Part shown: positions 1 through 8,301 of the stretch, in pieces
Position numbering within the stretch: position 1 is the first letter of the stretch
How the letters are laid out: each line of letters begins with the position of its first letter
NCBI GenBank assembly: GCA_017448975.1
Contig: JAFSKN010000017.1
Location: 1 to 64,000 of the forward strand
Source of the DNA: Clostridia bacterium
GTDB taxonomy: Bacteria > Bacillota > Clostridia > Christensenellales > Aristaeellaceae
Reading direction: 5' to 3'
Length of the DNA stretch: 64,000 bases
Program-made: the position numbers and the translations under genes
The notes under the pieces: model-generated
What the model was told of the DNA's origin: nothing
Databases searched by the model: none
Seen by the model: only the letters and a program-made list of their open reading frames with translations

Positions 1-240
1 AGCTCGCTTTTTCCCAAGGGATTATTCCCTGGCTTTCCCCGGATGCAAAGCATCCGGGTTGGCCGCCAATGGCGGCCGGGCCAGAAGCACAAGGCCGTCA
101 AGTTTTGCTATCCTTTCCAATGCGACAGCGGGAACCAAGTCATCTCAACGCATCGAGTAATTTCCGCAGGCGAGGGTCCAGGGAGATCATCTCCCTGGTG
201 GGGTGCGGGGCAAAGCCCCGCTGGATCCCTCCTCCACAAA
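1..240. repeat. GC-rich multi-hairpin intergenic repeat, copy A
   Basis: The stretch 3' of thrS is a run of hairpins: CCGGATG/CATCCGG near 40-58, GGCCGCC/GGCGGCC near 60-77, CCAGGGAGAT/ATCTCCCTGG near 178-198, and GGGGC/GCCCC near 207-219. The same modules in opposite orientation occur at about 18,705-19,100. Some stems there have different sequences that still pair, for example GGCGGC/GCCGCC and CCAGGGGAA/TTCCCCTGG. No gene is supported here. Confidence 0.7.
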
Positions 241-289
241 TCCCAATTTGTCCGCTTTGAAACGCAGAAAAACAAACACTTATCGGTTC

Positions 290-316
290 AAAAAAGCCCC
301 CGCGAAGTGCGGAGGC
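290..316 (-). terminator. Rho-independent terminator of thrS
   Basis: Read on the minus strand just after the thrS stop, GCCTCCGC and GCGGGGGC form an 8-bp GC-rich stem (one G-U pair) followed by six T residues. Confidence 0.85.
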
Positions 317-337
317 CGTTTTGCAAAGAGAAAACCC

Positions 338-2122
338 TTATTTCCGTTCCCTGATTTCCTTTTCCAGCTTGGCGGCGAAATCCTCCAGGCTGTACACGGC
401 GGTCTGGTCGGTCTCCCGGTCGCGGACGGAAATGTTGTTTTCGGCGATTTCCTTTTCGCCGATGATGATCATGTAGGGCACCTTGTCTTCCTGACGGGCG
501 TAGCGGATCTTGTAGCCGATCTTTTCATTGCGGTCGTCCAGCTCCGCCCGGAAGCCATGGTCGCGGTAGTAGGCGTAAACCTTTTCGGCGTAGTCCATGC
601 TCTTGTCGCTGACGGGCAGCACCTTCACCTGGACGGGGGCCAGCCACACGGGGAAAATGCCCTTGGTTTCTTCGATCAGGTACGCCATGAAGCGGTCCAG
701 GGAGCCGAGGATGGCCCGGTGCAGCACCACGGGGGTCTTTTCGACGCCGTCCTTATCGATGTATTTCAGATCGAACTTGGCGGGCAGGCAGAAGTCCAGC
801 TGGCAGGTGGACAGGGTGTATTCCGCGCCCACGGCGGGCTTCACGTTCACGTCCAGCTTGGGGCCGTAGAAGGCCGCTTCGCCGATTTCCTCGGTGAAGT
901 TGATGCCCAGCTCGGTCAGCACTTCACGCAGGGCGCTTTCCGCCTTTTCCCACATTTCGTCGTCCTGGTGGTACTTCACCTTGTCCTCCGGGTCGCGCAG
1001 GGACAGGACGCAGCGGTAGTCCGTGATGCCGAAATCCTTGTAGGTGCTGAAAATCAGGTCGCACACGGCGCTGACCTCGTCCTTGATCTGGTCGGGGGTG
1101 ACGAACAGGTGGGCGTCGTTCTGGCAGAAGTGACGGCCGCGTTCGATGCCCTTCAAGGTGCCGCTGGCCTCAAAGCGGAAATCGTGGGCGATTTCGCCGA
1201 TGCGGATGGGCAGATCGCGGTAGGAATGGGGCCGGTTGGCGTAAATGCGCATATGATGGGGGCAGTTCATGGGCCGCAGCACAAAAGCTTCGCCCTCCAC
1301 CTCCATGGCGGGGAACATGTTGTCCTTGTAATGATCCCAGTGGCCGCTGGTCTTGTACAGGTCCACCGTGCCCACGCAGGGGGTCAGCACGTGCTGATAG
1401 CCCAGCAGCCGTTCCTTGTCGCGGATGTAGTTTTCCAGCTGCTGCCACAGGGTATAGCCTTTGGGCAGGAACATGGGCAGACCCTTGCCCACCAGATCGT
1501 CGGTCATGAACAATTGCATGTCCTTGCCGATGCGGCGGTGATCCCGGGCCTTGGCTTCTTCCACTTCTTTCAGGTAAGCGGCCAGCTCGTCCTGGTTGCG
1601 GAAAGCCACGCCGTTCAGGCGGGTGAGCATCTTGTTCTTCTGGTCGTTCTTCCAGTACGCGCCGGACAGGGACATGAGCTTGAACGCTTTCAGGGCCTTG
1701 GTGTAGGTCAGATGCGGGCCCACGCACATGTCGATGTATTCGCCCTGCTGATAGAAGGTGATCTGGGCGTCGGGGGCCAAATCGGCGATGTGCTCCACCT
1801 TGTAGATTTCGCCGCGCTCCTGCATGAGCTTCACCGCTTCGTCCCGGGGCAGGGGATAGACCTTGAAGGGCAGGTTTTCCTTCACGATCTTCTGCATTTC
1901 CTTTTCGATGGCGGGCAGGTCCTCGTCGGAGAGCTTCACGTCGCCCAAGTCGATGTCGTAGTGGAAGCCCTTTTCGGTGGCGGGGCCGTAGGCGAAGTGC
2001 GCGTTCGGATACAGCCGTTTCACGGCCTGGGCCATGATGTGGGCCGCGCTGTGGCGCAGCACCTCCAGCTCCAGTTCCTCGGGACATTCGGCCGCGTGGC
2101 CGTCGTTGTAGATGATCTTCAT
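338..2122 (-). CDS. thrS: Threonine--tRNA ligase lacking the TGS domain
   Basis: Charges tRNA-Thr in the cytoplasm. The 594-residue protein has the N2 editing domain near the N-terminus (HSAAH at about residues 24-28, CVGPH further on), the class II core with MNCPHH, and the C-terminal anticodon domain with the HRAILGS motif before it. ThrRS is usually about 640 residues; here the ~60-residue N-terminal TGS domain is missing, because the chain begins only about 20 residues before the editing histidines. The start was chosen because AAAGGAGG lies 8 nt upstream; longer readings run back into the T-box leader. Expression is expected to follow tRNA-Thr charging through the leader upstream. Confidence 0.95.
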   Translation of the reverse strand: MKIIYNDGHAAECPEELELEVLRHSAAHIMAQAVKRLYPNAHFAYGPATEKGFHYDIDLGDVKLSDEDLPAIEKEMQKIVKENLPFKVYPLPRDEAVKLMQERGEIYKVEHIADLAPDAQITFYQQGEYIDMCVGPHLTYTKALKAFKLMSLSGAYWKNDQKNKMLTRLNGVAFRNQDELAAYLKEVEEAKARDHRRIGKDMQLFMTDDLVGKGLPMFLPKGYTLWQQLENYIRDKERLLGYQHVLTPCVGTVDLYKTSGHWDHYKDNMFPAMEVEGEAFVLRPMNCPHHMRIYANRPHSYRDLPIRIGEIAHDFRFEASGTLKGIERGRHFCQNDAHLFVTPDQIKDEVSAVCDLIFSTYKDFGITDYRCVLSLRDPEDKVKYHQDDEMWEKAESALREVLTELGINFTEEIGEAAFYGPKLDVNVKPAVGAEYTLSTCQLDFCLPAKFDLKYIDKDGVEKTPVVLHRAILGSLDRFMAYLIEETKGIFPVWLAPVQVKVLPVSDKSMDYAEKVYAYYRDHGFRAELDDRNEKIGYKIRYARQEDKVPYMIIIGEKEIAENNISVRDRETDQTAVYSLEDFAAKLEKEIRERK

Positions 2123-2252
2123 GATGGCGTCCTCCTTTTGTTGCATCGCATACCCTCGCCTGCGGCGGCGTATGCTCTCTTCTCGCATGCTTGTTGTACC
2201 AAGCCGCGTCGCAAACCCGCAAGGGGTTTGCTCCTGGTTGGGAGGGCATATG

Positions 2253-2488
2253 AAAACGCCCGTCCCGTCATGTGAAATGAAGGGACGAGCGTGAAAATGT
2301 CTTTCTTCGCCCGCGGTTCCACCCTTGTTGCCTGCGCTTGGCAGACCCCTTGATGAACGCGCGATATCGGGCGCTGGCCGCCGCCGGTCGGGAGGCGGTA
2401 TCTCCTTTGCGTCCTTACGCGCTTGCACCGTCCGCGCGCTCTCTGAAAGGCCGGGAAAAGGAAACGTGTTCTCCGTCATTCCGGGGAT
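2253..2488 (-). promoter_or_regulatory. T-box leader of thrS
   Basis: On the minus strand the conserved T-box sequence AGGGTGGAACCGCGGG occupies 2309-2325. It is followed by a terminator hairpin (CGTCCC 2282-2287 with GGGACG 2261-2266) and a short U-run at 2253-2256. This is the antiterminator/terminator arrangement of tRNA-sensing leaders. I could not place the Thr specifier codon with certainty. Confidence 0.9.
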
Positions 2489-2494
2489 GGCGCT

Positions 2495-2523
2495 ATTATA
2501 CCCCCGAACAAATGGGAAGTCAA
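2495..2523 (-). promoter_or_regulatory. Promoter of thrS
   Basis: Minus-strand TTGACT (2518-2523), a 17-nt spacer, and TATAAT (2495-2500) make a near-consensus sigma-A promoter, with a transcript start near 2488 at the head of the T-box leader. The stretch 2524-2770 beyond it holds no gene; I saw only a 10-bp inverted repeat (CGCTTGATTT / AAATCAAGCG) near 2650 and 2703. Confidence 0.85.
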
Positions 2524-2770
2524 GCGCAAAATGAAATTCAACGGTCATTATCAGCAGCGATTTTTTGTTGGGGTTTGAAGTGCTTTTTTCACAGTCCCTT
2601 TCAAGTGGCCAAACAAGGTGCCGTTCCGTATCTCCTTGTTACACTCCGACGCTTGATTTTCCTTGGCTTTCTTTACCATGGGCACTGCGGTATGTCGGCT
2701 GTAAATCAAGCGGTTCGGCATGGTTCCTTATCACTTCTTACTCCTGCAAAGAGAGGTTCCCCCAGAAGAA

Positions 2771-4156
2771 TCACTTATTGTCTTCCATCATCCGCACGGC
2801 TTCCGCCATAATGGCGCATTCCATGCGCTTGCGGAACAGGTCGCAGCCGTAGGCATACACGCCGCGCACCGAGCCGGTGGCGTGGTAGGCATTGGCGGCG
2901 CAGCCGCCGGAGCAGTAGAGCTTGGCCCAGCAGTCCTTACATTCGGGCCGGGCGTACACGTTGCAGGCGGCGAATTCGTCCCGCACAGCGGTGTTGGAAA
3001 CGCCGTCCCACACGTTGCCCAGCTTGAATTTTTCCTCGCCAACGAACTGGTGGCAGGGGTACAGGTCGCCCCAAGGGGTGACGGCCATGTATTCGGTGCC
3101 GGATCCGCAGCCGGAAATGCGCTTGTAAATGCAGGGCCCGCCTTTCAGGTCGATCATGTAATGATAGAAGGTGAAGGGTCTGCCCTCCCGGCGGCGCCGG
3201 ATCATGAGCTCCGCCAGCTTTTCATATTGCTCCATGACGACGGCCTTGTCTGCTTCCGTGAGCGCGCTGGGGTCGTCCGATGCGCAGACCACCGGTTCCA
3301 TGCTCAGTTCGTTAAAACCAAGATCGAGCATCACCTGGATATCTTTCAGGAAATCGGGGTTCGCATGGGTGAAGGTGCCCCGCATATAATAATTCTTTCC
3401 GCCCCGGGCCTTCACCAGCTTTTGAAACTTGGGCACGATCTTTTCCCAACTGCCGTTTCCGGCGTAGTCCACACGGAACCGGTCGTGGATTTCCTTGCGC
3501 CCGTCCAGGGAAAGCACCACGTTGCTGCATTCCCGGTTGGCAAAGTCGATCACGTCGTCGTCGATGAGCACGCCGTTGGTGGTCAGGGTAAAGCGGAAAT
3601 GCTTGTTATGTTCTTTTTCGATACTCCGGGCGTAAGCCACCAGACGCTTCACCACGTCAAAATTCATCAGCGGCTCGCCGCCGAAAAAGTCCACCTCCAA
3701 ATGATGGCGGGATCCGGAATGGGCAACGAGAAAATCAAGGGCTTGCTTGCCCACTTCATAGCTCATAAGGGCCCGATCCCCGTGATATTTTCCCTGGCTG
3801 GCGAAGCAGTAGGCGCAGTTCAGGTTGCAGGTGTGGGCCACATGGAGGCACAGGGCCTTCACCACCCCGGCGGTTTTCCGCTTGAGTTTCCCCGCCATGG
3901 GGGCGAAGGTGTCGGGGGTGAACAGCTTTCCGGCGGTTTTCAGCTCGGTGATCTGATCGTAGCAATCGGCCAGTTCTTCCGTATTTACGTCTTCCCTGCC
4001 GCCGTACTTTTCCAGCATGGCCCCAACGATTTCTTCCCTGCTTTTTTCCCCATACAGGGCGATCATATCATAGGCGATATCATCCACCACGTGCACGCTG
4101 CCGGAGCAGGTGTCCAGCACGATGGGCAGCCCGCCCAACTTGTATTGATGTATCAT
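2771..4156 (-). CDS. scfB: SCIFF peptide maturase, radical SAM/SPASM
   Basis: Radical SAM enzyme expected to form thioether cross-links in the adjacent Cys-rich SCIFF peptide. The 461-residue protein has an N-terminal peptide-binding region. The radical SAM cluster motif follows at about residues 110-117 (CNLNCAYC) with the downstream FFGGEP motif. A C-terminal SPASM-type Cys-rich region contains CGSGTEYMAVTPWGDLYPCH and later CKDCWAKLYCSGGC, typical of proteins carrying auxiliary Fe-S clusters. The length matches the family (~450). It lies 61 nt downstream of the peptide gene on the same strand, with a terminator-like hairpin between them, so the maturase is likely made at a lower level than the peptide. 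Confidence 0.95.
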   Translation of the reverse strand: MIHQYKLGGLPIVLDTCSGSVHVVDDIAYDMIALYGEKSREEIVGAMLEKYGGREDVNTEELADCYDQITELKTAGKLFTPDTFAPMAGKLKRKTAGVVKALCLHVAHTCNLNCAYCFASQGKYHGDRALMSYEVGKQALDFLVAHSGSRHHLEVDFFGGEPLMNFDVVKRLVAYARSIEKEHNKHFRFTLTTNGVLIDDDVIDFANRECSNVVLSLDGRKEIHDRFRVDYAGNGSWEKIVPKFQKLVKARGGKNYYMRGTFTHANPDFLKDIQVMLDLGFNELSMEPVVCASDDPSALTEADKAVVMEQYEKLAELMIRRRREGRPFTFYHYMIDLKGGPCIYKRISGCGSGTEYMAVTPWGDLYPCHQFVGEEKFKLGNVWDGVSNTAVRDEFAACNVYARPECKDCWAKLYCSGGCAANAYHATGSVRGVYAYGCDLFRKRMECAIMAEAVRMMEDNK

Positions 4157-4175
4157 CTTTCGTTTCCCCTGTCAT

Positions 4176-4200
4176 AAAAAATGCCGCCCGCTGGGCGGCA
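4176..4200 (-). terminator. Attenuating terminator between scfA and scfB
   Basis: Minus-strand TGCCGCCC AGC GGGCGGCA with a run of six T (4176-4181) is a compact intrinsic terminator in the gap between the peptide and maturase genes. Partial read-through would give excess peptide over enzyme. Confidence 0.85.
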
Positions 4201-4217
4201 CTGGGCACAGATTGGAA

Positions 4218-4370
4218 TTATTCCTCCTGGGCCTTGTTTTCGCACTGCTGATTGGCAATGCCGCAGCTGGTCTTGCAAGCGGACTGGCAAGAGGTCTGGC
4301 ATTCGCCGCAGCCGCCGTTCTTGGCGCTTTCGCACAGATCGCGGGTGTTCAGGGTCTGAATGTGCTTCAT
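4218..4370 (-). CDS. scfA: SCIFF ribosomal peptide precursor (six-cysteines-in-forty-five)
   Basis: A 50-residue peptide starting MKHIQTLNT and carrying the strongly conserved SCIFF core GGCGECQTSCQSACKTSC, with a last Cys near residue 43. The core motif and its position beside the radical SAM/SPASM maturase identify it. It has seven cysteines rather than six: the extra one is Cys13, ahead of the GGCGE core. GGGAGG precedes two consecutive ATG codons (4373 and 4370); the second is chosen because MKHI is the family N-terminus. The mature function of SCIFF peptides is not established. Confidence 0.95.
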   Translation of the reverse strand: MKHIQTLNTRDLCESAKNGGCGECQTSCQSACKTSCGIANQQCENKAQEE

Positions 4371-4401
4371 CATAATATCCTCCCATTACGAAGTTCGGTT
4401 T

Positions 4402-4430
4402 ATTTTATCACAGCGGGCAGGGTAAGTCAA
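4402..4430 (-). promoter_or_regulatory. Promoter of scfA-scfB
   Basis: Minus-strand TTGACT (4425-4430), 17-nt spacer, TAAAAT (4402-4407). Confidence 0.8.
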
Positions 4431-4484
4431 TCCGTCTAAGGAAGAATTCGTTCTTCTTTTTGCCTTCTTTTTGCCGGCCTTTTG

Positions 4485-4493
4485 TGATATAAT
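4485..4493 (+). promoter_or_regulatory. Extended -10 promoter for the GH3/serine hydrolase genes
   Basis: TGATATAAT (TG at 4485-4486, TATAAT at 4488-4493) is an extended -10 element. The -35 region is weak. It sits about 40 nt before the GH3 start codon and is divergent from the scfA promoter. Confidence 0.65.
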
Positions 4494-4533
4494 CTCTTTG
4501 AAAACCGATTGATTCCAAAGGAGGCATATAAGA

Positions 4534-5682
4534 ATGAAAAAACGCATACCCGCGGCGCTTCTGTCCATGGGGCTGCTGGTGGCGCCCATTGCCCATGCGG
4601 AGGGCGACCCCGTGGCCCAGCAAATGCAAAGCATGACCCTGCGGGAAAAGGTGGGGCAATTGTTCATGATCCGGCCGGACGTACTGGAAGGCCGCTTTGG
4701 CCCGGCGGAGCTGGAGGATAATTCCATCATCGGCACCACACAGGTGAGCGAAGAAATGAAAGAAACTTACGCGAACTATCCCAGCGGCGGCTTTGCCCTG
4801 TTCCGCAAAAACATCCTTTCCCCCAGCCAGCTCAAATCCTTTACCGAAGCCCTGCACGCCCTGAGCGGTGCGCCCATGCTGGCCATTGACGAGGAAGGGG
4901 GCCGCGTGGCCCGCATCGCCAATCATCCGGAAAATTTCAACGTAACCAAGTTCCCCGCCATGGGGATCATCGCCAAAAGCGGGGATGAAAGCAGGGCCTA
5001 CGACGCCGGAAAGACCATCGGTGAATATCTGACCGCTTACGGCCTGGACATCGATTTCGCGCCGGTGGCCGACGTGAACACCAACCCCAAAAACCCCGTC
5101 ATCGGCGACCGGGCTTTCGGAAACGATCCCGCTGTGGCGGCGGGCATGGTGCGGCAGGTGGTTTTGGGGCTGCATGAAAGCGGCGTAGCCTCCTGCCTCA
5201 AGCATTTCCCCGGCCACGGAGATACCGCCACCGATACCCATACCGACTACGCCGAAACGCTGAAAACCTGGGCCGAAATCAGCGCCTGCGAAATGATCCC
5301 CTTCCGGGCGGGCATTGAAGCGGGCTCGGACCTGGTCATGACCGCCCACATTGCCGCCCCCAACGTCACCGGCTGCGACGAGCCCGCCACCATGTCGTAT
5401 ATCCTTTTGACGGAAAAGCTGCGGGGAGAATTGGGCTTTGAGGGCATCATCATCACCGACGCCCTGTCCATGGGCGCGATCCGGGAAAAATACAGTTCCT
5501 CCGAAGCCTGCATCCGGTGCATTCAGGCGGGGGTGGATATCCTGCTGATGCCCTACGATTATTACGAGGCCTTCGACGGCGTGGTGCAGGCCGTCGAAAC
5601 CGGCGTGATCCCGGAAAGCCGCATCGACGAAAGCGTGTATCGCATTCTTTCCTTTAAATGCGCCAGACAGGGGACGAAATAA
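4534..5682 (+). CDS. Secreted glycoside hydrolase family 3, beta-N-acetylhexosaminidase-like
   Basis: Predicted to cleave terminal beta-linked N-acetylglucosamine, as NagZ does on peptidoglycan fragments. The 382-residue protein has a signal peptide (MKKR, then a hydrophobic stretch, ending near AHA-EG) and a single GH3 N-terminal TIM barrel. It carries IDEEGGRVAR and the NagZ-type KHFPGHGDT motif (about residues 230), whose His/Asp pair acts as the general acid/base dyad in NagZ. AAAGGAGG lies upstream of the chosen ATG. The stop overlaps the next start (TAATG), so the two genes are translationally coupled. Unlike Gram-negative NagZ it is exported, which fits processing of wall fragments or glycans outside the cell. 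Confidence 0.9.
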   Translation: MKKRIPAALLSMGLLVAPIAHAEGDPVAQQMQSMTLREKVGQLFMIRPDVLEGRFGPAELEDNSIIGTTQVSEEMKETYANYPSGGFALFRKNILSPSQLKSFTEALHALSGAPMLAIDEEGGRVARIANHPENFNVTKFPAMGIIAKSGDESRAYDAGKTIGEYLTAYGLDIDFAPVADVNTNPKNPVIGDRAFGNDPAVAAGMVRQVVLGLHESGVASCLKHFPGHGDTATDTHTDYAETLKTWAEISACEMIPFRAGIEAGSDLVMTAHIAAPNVTGCDEPATMSYILLTEKLRGELGFEGIIITDALSMGAIREKYSSSEACIRCIQAGVDILLMPYDYYEAFDGVVQAVETGVIPESRIDESVYRILSFKCARQGTK

Positions 5683-6749
5683 TGACGTCCGCTGATACGA
5701 TCCGCCTCCGGCGGGAAATTGAGGACGTGACGGAGCGCTACCGGGCGGCGGGCTATTTTCCCTCCGCCTGCGTGCGGGTTTTCAGCCGGAGCGAAACGCT
5801 GGCCGCAGTCTGTGTGGGCGAAGCCAAAGAGGATTCGCTTTTCGACGCCGCCAGCCTGACCAAAATTGCCACCGGCCTGCAAATCCTGCGCTTGGTCAGC
5901 AACGGCGCTTTGGCATTGGATGAAGAAATCTGCGACGCGCTGCCGCCCCTCCAGGACGATGGTTTCCTGCGGGCGCGCCTAAAAGGCGTCACCCTGCGCC
6001 GCCTGCTCACCCACACTTCTTCCCTCCCCGCCTGGTATCCCTTCTACACGCTGCAAAGCCGGGACTTTATCGCCGGTCTTTCCTTCGTTTTAGCGCACGC
6101 GGAGGAAACCCAGGGCACGGTGTATTCCGATCTGAATTTCATGCTGCTGGGCAAGGTGCTGGAATGGATTCAGAAAAAGCCCCTGGCCCGCTGTCTCCGG
6201 GAAGACTTGGCGCAGCCCCTTCATTTAGGAAATATGACCTATCTGCCGGATCGAAGGCTGCCCATCGTGCCTTCCAGCTACGGGAATCCCATCGAAGAAA
6301 GCATGTGCCGGGAACGAAATCTGACTTTTTCTTCCTTCCGGCCTGCTGACAAACCGGTACGCGGCGAAGTAAACGACGGCAACGCCCATTATTATTTCGG
6401 CGGCGTATCGGGCCACGCGGGGATTTTTGCCGATGCCGCCGCCTGGGAGCGCCTGTGCCAGTTCTGCATGAACAACGACGATCCCCTGGTGCTGGAAGCC
6501 CAGCGGGAACAGCCGGGCGCGGAAGAACGGGGCCTTGGTTTCCAGACGGGGCTAAGCTATCCCCACGGCTGCGGCCATACCGGCTTCACCGGCACAGGCA
6601 TTTATTTCTCAACAGAATATAATATAGGCGTGATTTCGCTCACCAACCGGCTGTTCTATCCGAAGGACAACTCCAACGCCACCTGGGAATTCCGTCGGGT
6701 TTTGCATGAAGCCGCCTTCGCCCTGGCTGGAGAGCGCCCGAAAAACTGA
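5682..6749 (+). CDS. Serine hydrolase, beta-lactamase/class C family
   Basis: A 355-residue serine hydrolase of the penicillin-binding/class C beta-lactamase fold. Visible motifs are SLTK (SxxK nucleophile) in DAASLTKIATG, YSDLN (YxN-like) near the middle, and HTG in GCGHTGFTG near the C-terminus. No signal peptide is seen, so it is likely cytoplasmic; family members are esterases, D-aminopeptidases or PBP-like enzymes. The start at 5682 overlaps the upstream stop as TAATG; an ATG 24 nt earlier would lie inside the preceding gene. Coupling to a NagZ-like gene suggests a substrate derived from cell wall or amino sugars, but this is inference. Confidence 0.85.
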   Translation: MTSADTIRLRREIEDVTERYRAAGYFPSACVRVFSRSETLAAVCVGEAKEDSLFDAASLTKIATGLQILRLVSNGALALDEEICDALPPLQDDGFLRARLKGVTLRRLLTHTSSLPAWYPFYTLQSRDFIAGLSFVLAHAEETQGTVYSDLNFMLLGKVLEWIQKKPLARCLREDLAQPLHLGNMTYLPDRRLPIVPSSYGNPIEESMCRERNLTFSSFRPADKPVRGEVNDGNAHYYFGGVSGHAGIFADAAAWERLCQFCMNNDDPLVLEAQREQPGAEERGLGFQTGLSYPHGCGHTGFTGTGIYFSTEYNIGVISLTNRLFYPKDNSNATWEFRRVLHEAAFALAGERPKN

Positions 6750-6758
6750 CGAATCCGG

Positions 6759-6787
6759 TTGACGGAAAAAGAGAAAAGCGATATAAT
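6759..6787 (+). promoter_or_regulatory. Promoter of the 6.8-kb importer operon
   Basis: TTGACG (6759-6764), 17-nt spacer, TATAAT (6782-6787), about 55 nt ahead of the solute-binding protein gene. Confidence 0.85.
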
Positions 6788-6842
6788 GTATAAAAATAGA
6801 TGCGGACGCATCAACATATAAAAAGAAAGGAAGTCCTATCCA

Positions 6843-8081
6843 ATGAAACGCATCCTGGCAACGCTTCTTGCCTGCGCGCTGCTCCTGTCCTGCATGAGCT
6901 TCGCCGCGGCGGAAGACAAAAAGACCCTGACCGTGTGGATTCCCCAGTACCAGTTCGGCGACGGCATTTCCGACCAGGATTTCTGGGACGGCGTGTTTGA
7001 CCCCTTCGAGGAGGAGAACAACTGCGAAGTCAAGGTGGAGATCCTCTCCTGGACCGACTACAACACCACCATCTACACCGGCCTGCTGAACAACGACGGC
7101 CCCGATGTGGTGTACGTCACCGATAACTATGACCTGGTGAAGGCCGGCCTGCTGCTGGGCCTGGACAGCTACCTGACCCAGGAGCAAATGGACAATTATC
7201 TGCTGTGGGCTCTGGGCCCCGTAAACGCCAATGGCGAGCACGTGATCGTGCCCATGGACGACGGCGTGGCTATGGGCTTCTACAACAAGGACATCCTGGC
7301 CGCGGCGGGCATTGACACCTTCCCCGAGGATTGGGACGCCTTCATCGAAGCCTGCAAGACCATCCAGGAAAAGACCGGCAAACAGAGCTTCCTGCAGAAC
7401 TGGGGCGCCACCAGCGGCACCAGCGCCCTGATGCTGGCCTTCTGGCCCTATTACTTCCAGGCGGGCGGCGTGATGCTGGATGCTGACGGCAACATTGCCA
7501 TCAACAACGAAGCGGGCCTCAAGACCCTGGAATTCCTCAAGAAATTCGCTGACGAGGGCATCTTCGATGAAACCATCGTGTCCGAGGGCGAATCCATCGA
7601 TAAGTTCGCGGCGGGCGAGCTGGCTTTCGTGGTCGCCGACCTGAACAAGGGCAAAACCTTCACCAAGAACGAGATCAATTGGGAATACTTCTTCTCCCTC
7701 AAGGGCCCCGTGGGCTACGGCGCCCGCACCGCCACCGACTCCTTCGGCGTTTCCGCCAAGGCCAAGGAACGCGGCAACGACGAACTGGCCGTGAAGGCCC
7801 TGGTGCTGATCACCAGCGGCGCGGTGATGGACCGCTTCCACAGCGAAGTGTTCTATCTGCCGCCCTTCACCAAGGACGCCGCCTACACCCAGAACGAAGC
7901 CTACACCGCCCTGACCGGCGCGCACACCGCGGATATCTACGTGGTCAGCGAGTTCGAGGGCAAGGCTTCCTTTGAAAAGGAACTGCAGGCCAATATCCAG
8001 ATGATGTTCATGGGCGACCTGACGCCCCAGGAAGTGCTGGATAACACCATGCAGTACTACGCGGAACAGATCAAGCAGTAA
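6843..8081 (+). CDS. Extracellular solute-binding protein, CUT1 sugar ABC importer
   Basis: Substrate-binding protein (412 aa) of a carbohydrate ABC importer. The N-terminal signal sequence ends near SFAAAE; it has a Cys (LLSCMSF) in the hydrophobic stretch but no clear lipobox. The mature part begins with the family pattern (KKTLTVWIPQYQ) and has aromatic residues and the MDDGVAMGFYNKDIL region typical of family 1 sugar-binding proteins. It is followed by two permeases after an attenuator and a heptad repeat element. The neighbours AnmK, NagZ-like GH3 and a sialidase-like protein suggest an amino-sugar or glycan-derived ligand. The ligand cannot be read from sequence. Confidence 0.92.
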   Translation: MKRILATLLACALLLSCMSFAAAEDKKTLTVWIPQYQFGDGISDQDFWDGVFDPFEEENNCEVKVEILSWTDYNTTIYTGLLNNDGPDVVYVTDNYDLVKAGLLLGLDSYLTQEQMDNYLLWALGPVNANGEHVIVPMDDGVAMGFYNKDILAAAGIDTFPEDWDAFIEACKTIQEKTGKQSFLQNWGATSGTSALMLAFWPYYFQAGGVMLDADGNIAINNEAGLKTLEFLKKFADEGIFDETIVSEGESIDKFAAGELAFVVADLNKGKTFTKNEINWEYFFSLKGPVGYGARTATDSFGVSAKAKERGNDELAVKALVLITSGAVMDRFHSEVFYLPPFTKDAAYTQNEAYTALTGAHTADIYVVSEFEGKASFEKELQANIQMMFMGDLTPQEVLDNTMQYYAEQIKQ

Positions 8082-8092
8082 TCCCTGATTCC

Positions 8093-8128
8093 GGGGCTCC
8101 GGCGGCGCTGCCTCCGGGGCCCCCTTTT
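8093..8128 (+). terminator. Terminator/attenuator after the solute-binding protein gene
   Basis: GGGGCTCCGG (8093-8102) pairs with CCGGGGCCCC (8114-8123), one G-U pair, followed by TTTT. It lies between the binding protein and permease genes and would give the usual excess of binding protein. Confidence 0.75.
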
Positions 8129-8139
8129 CTTTCATAATG

Positions 8140-8267
8140 AAGAGTTGAGAGTTGGGAGTTGAGATTTATACAGTGTTCTGTTTATATTAGGTTCTGGATC
8201 GCGCAGTAAATCAATCTCAACTCTCAACTCTAAACTCTAAACATCTCCACATTCCACACTCCACACA
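8140..8267. repeat. Heptad inverted-repeat element 1
   Basis: The left arm is three GAGTTGA-like heptamers (8142-8164). The right arm (8215-8242) is CTCAACT / CTAAACT heptamers that pair with it. A core of about 50 nt lies between, and an extra block of CTCCACA-like units extends to 8267. No gene fits in 8082-8301. Confidence 0.8.
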
Positions 8268-8301
8268 AAAGCCTCAACTTTTCCCCGGAGGTATTTTTAC
8301 A

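Noticed and set aside
203-2275. Long plus-strand frame of 690 codons opposite thrS
   Set aside because: It is the antisense of thrS in a GC-rich gene; its product is low-complexity His/Val/Gly-rich with no domain or ribosome site.
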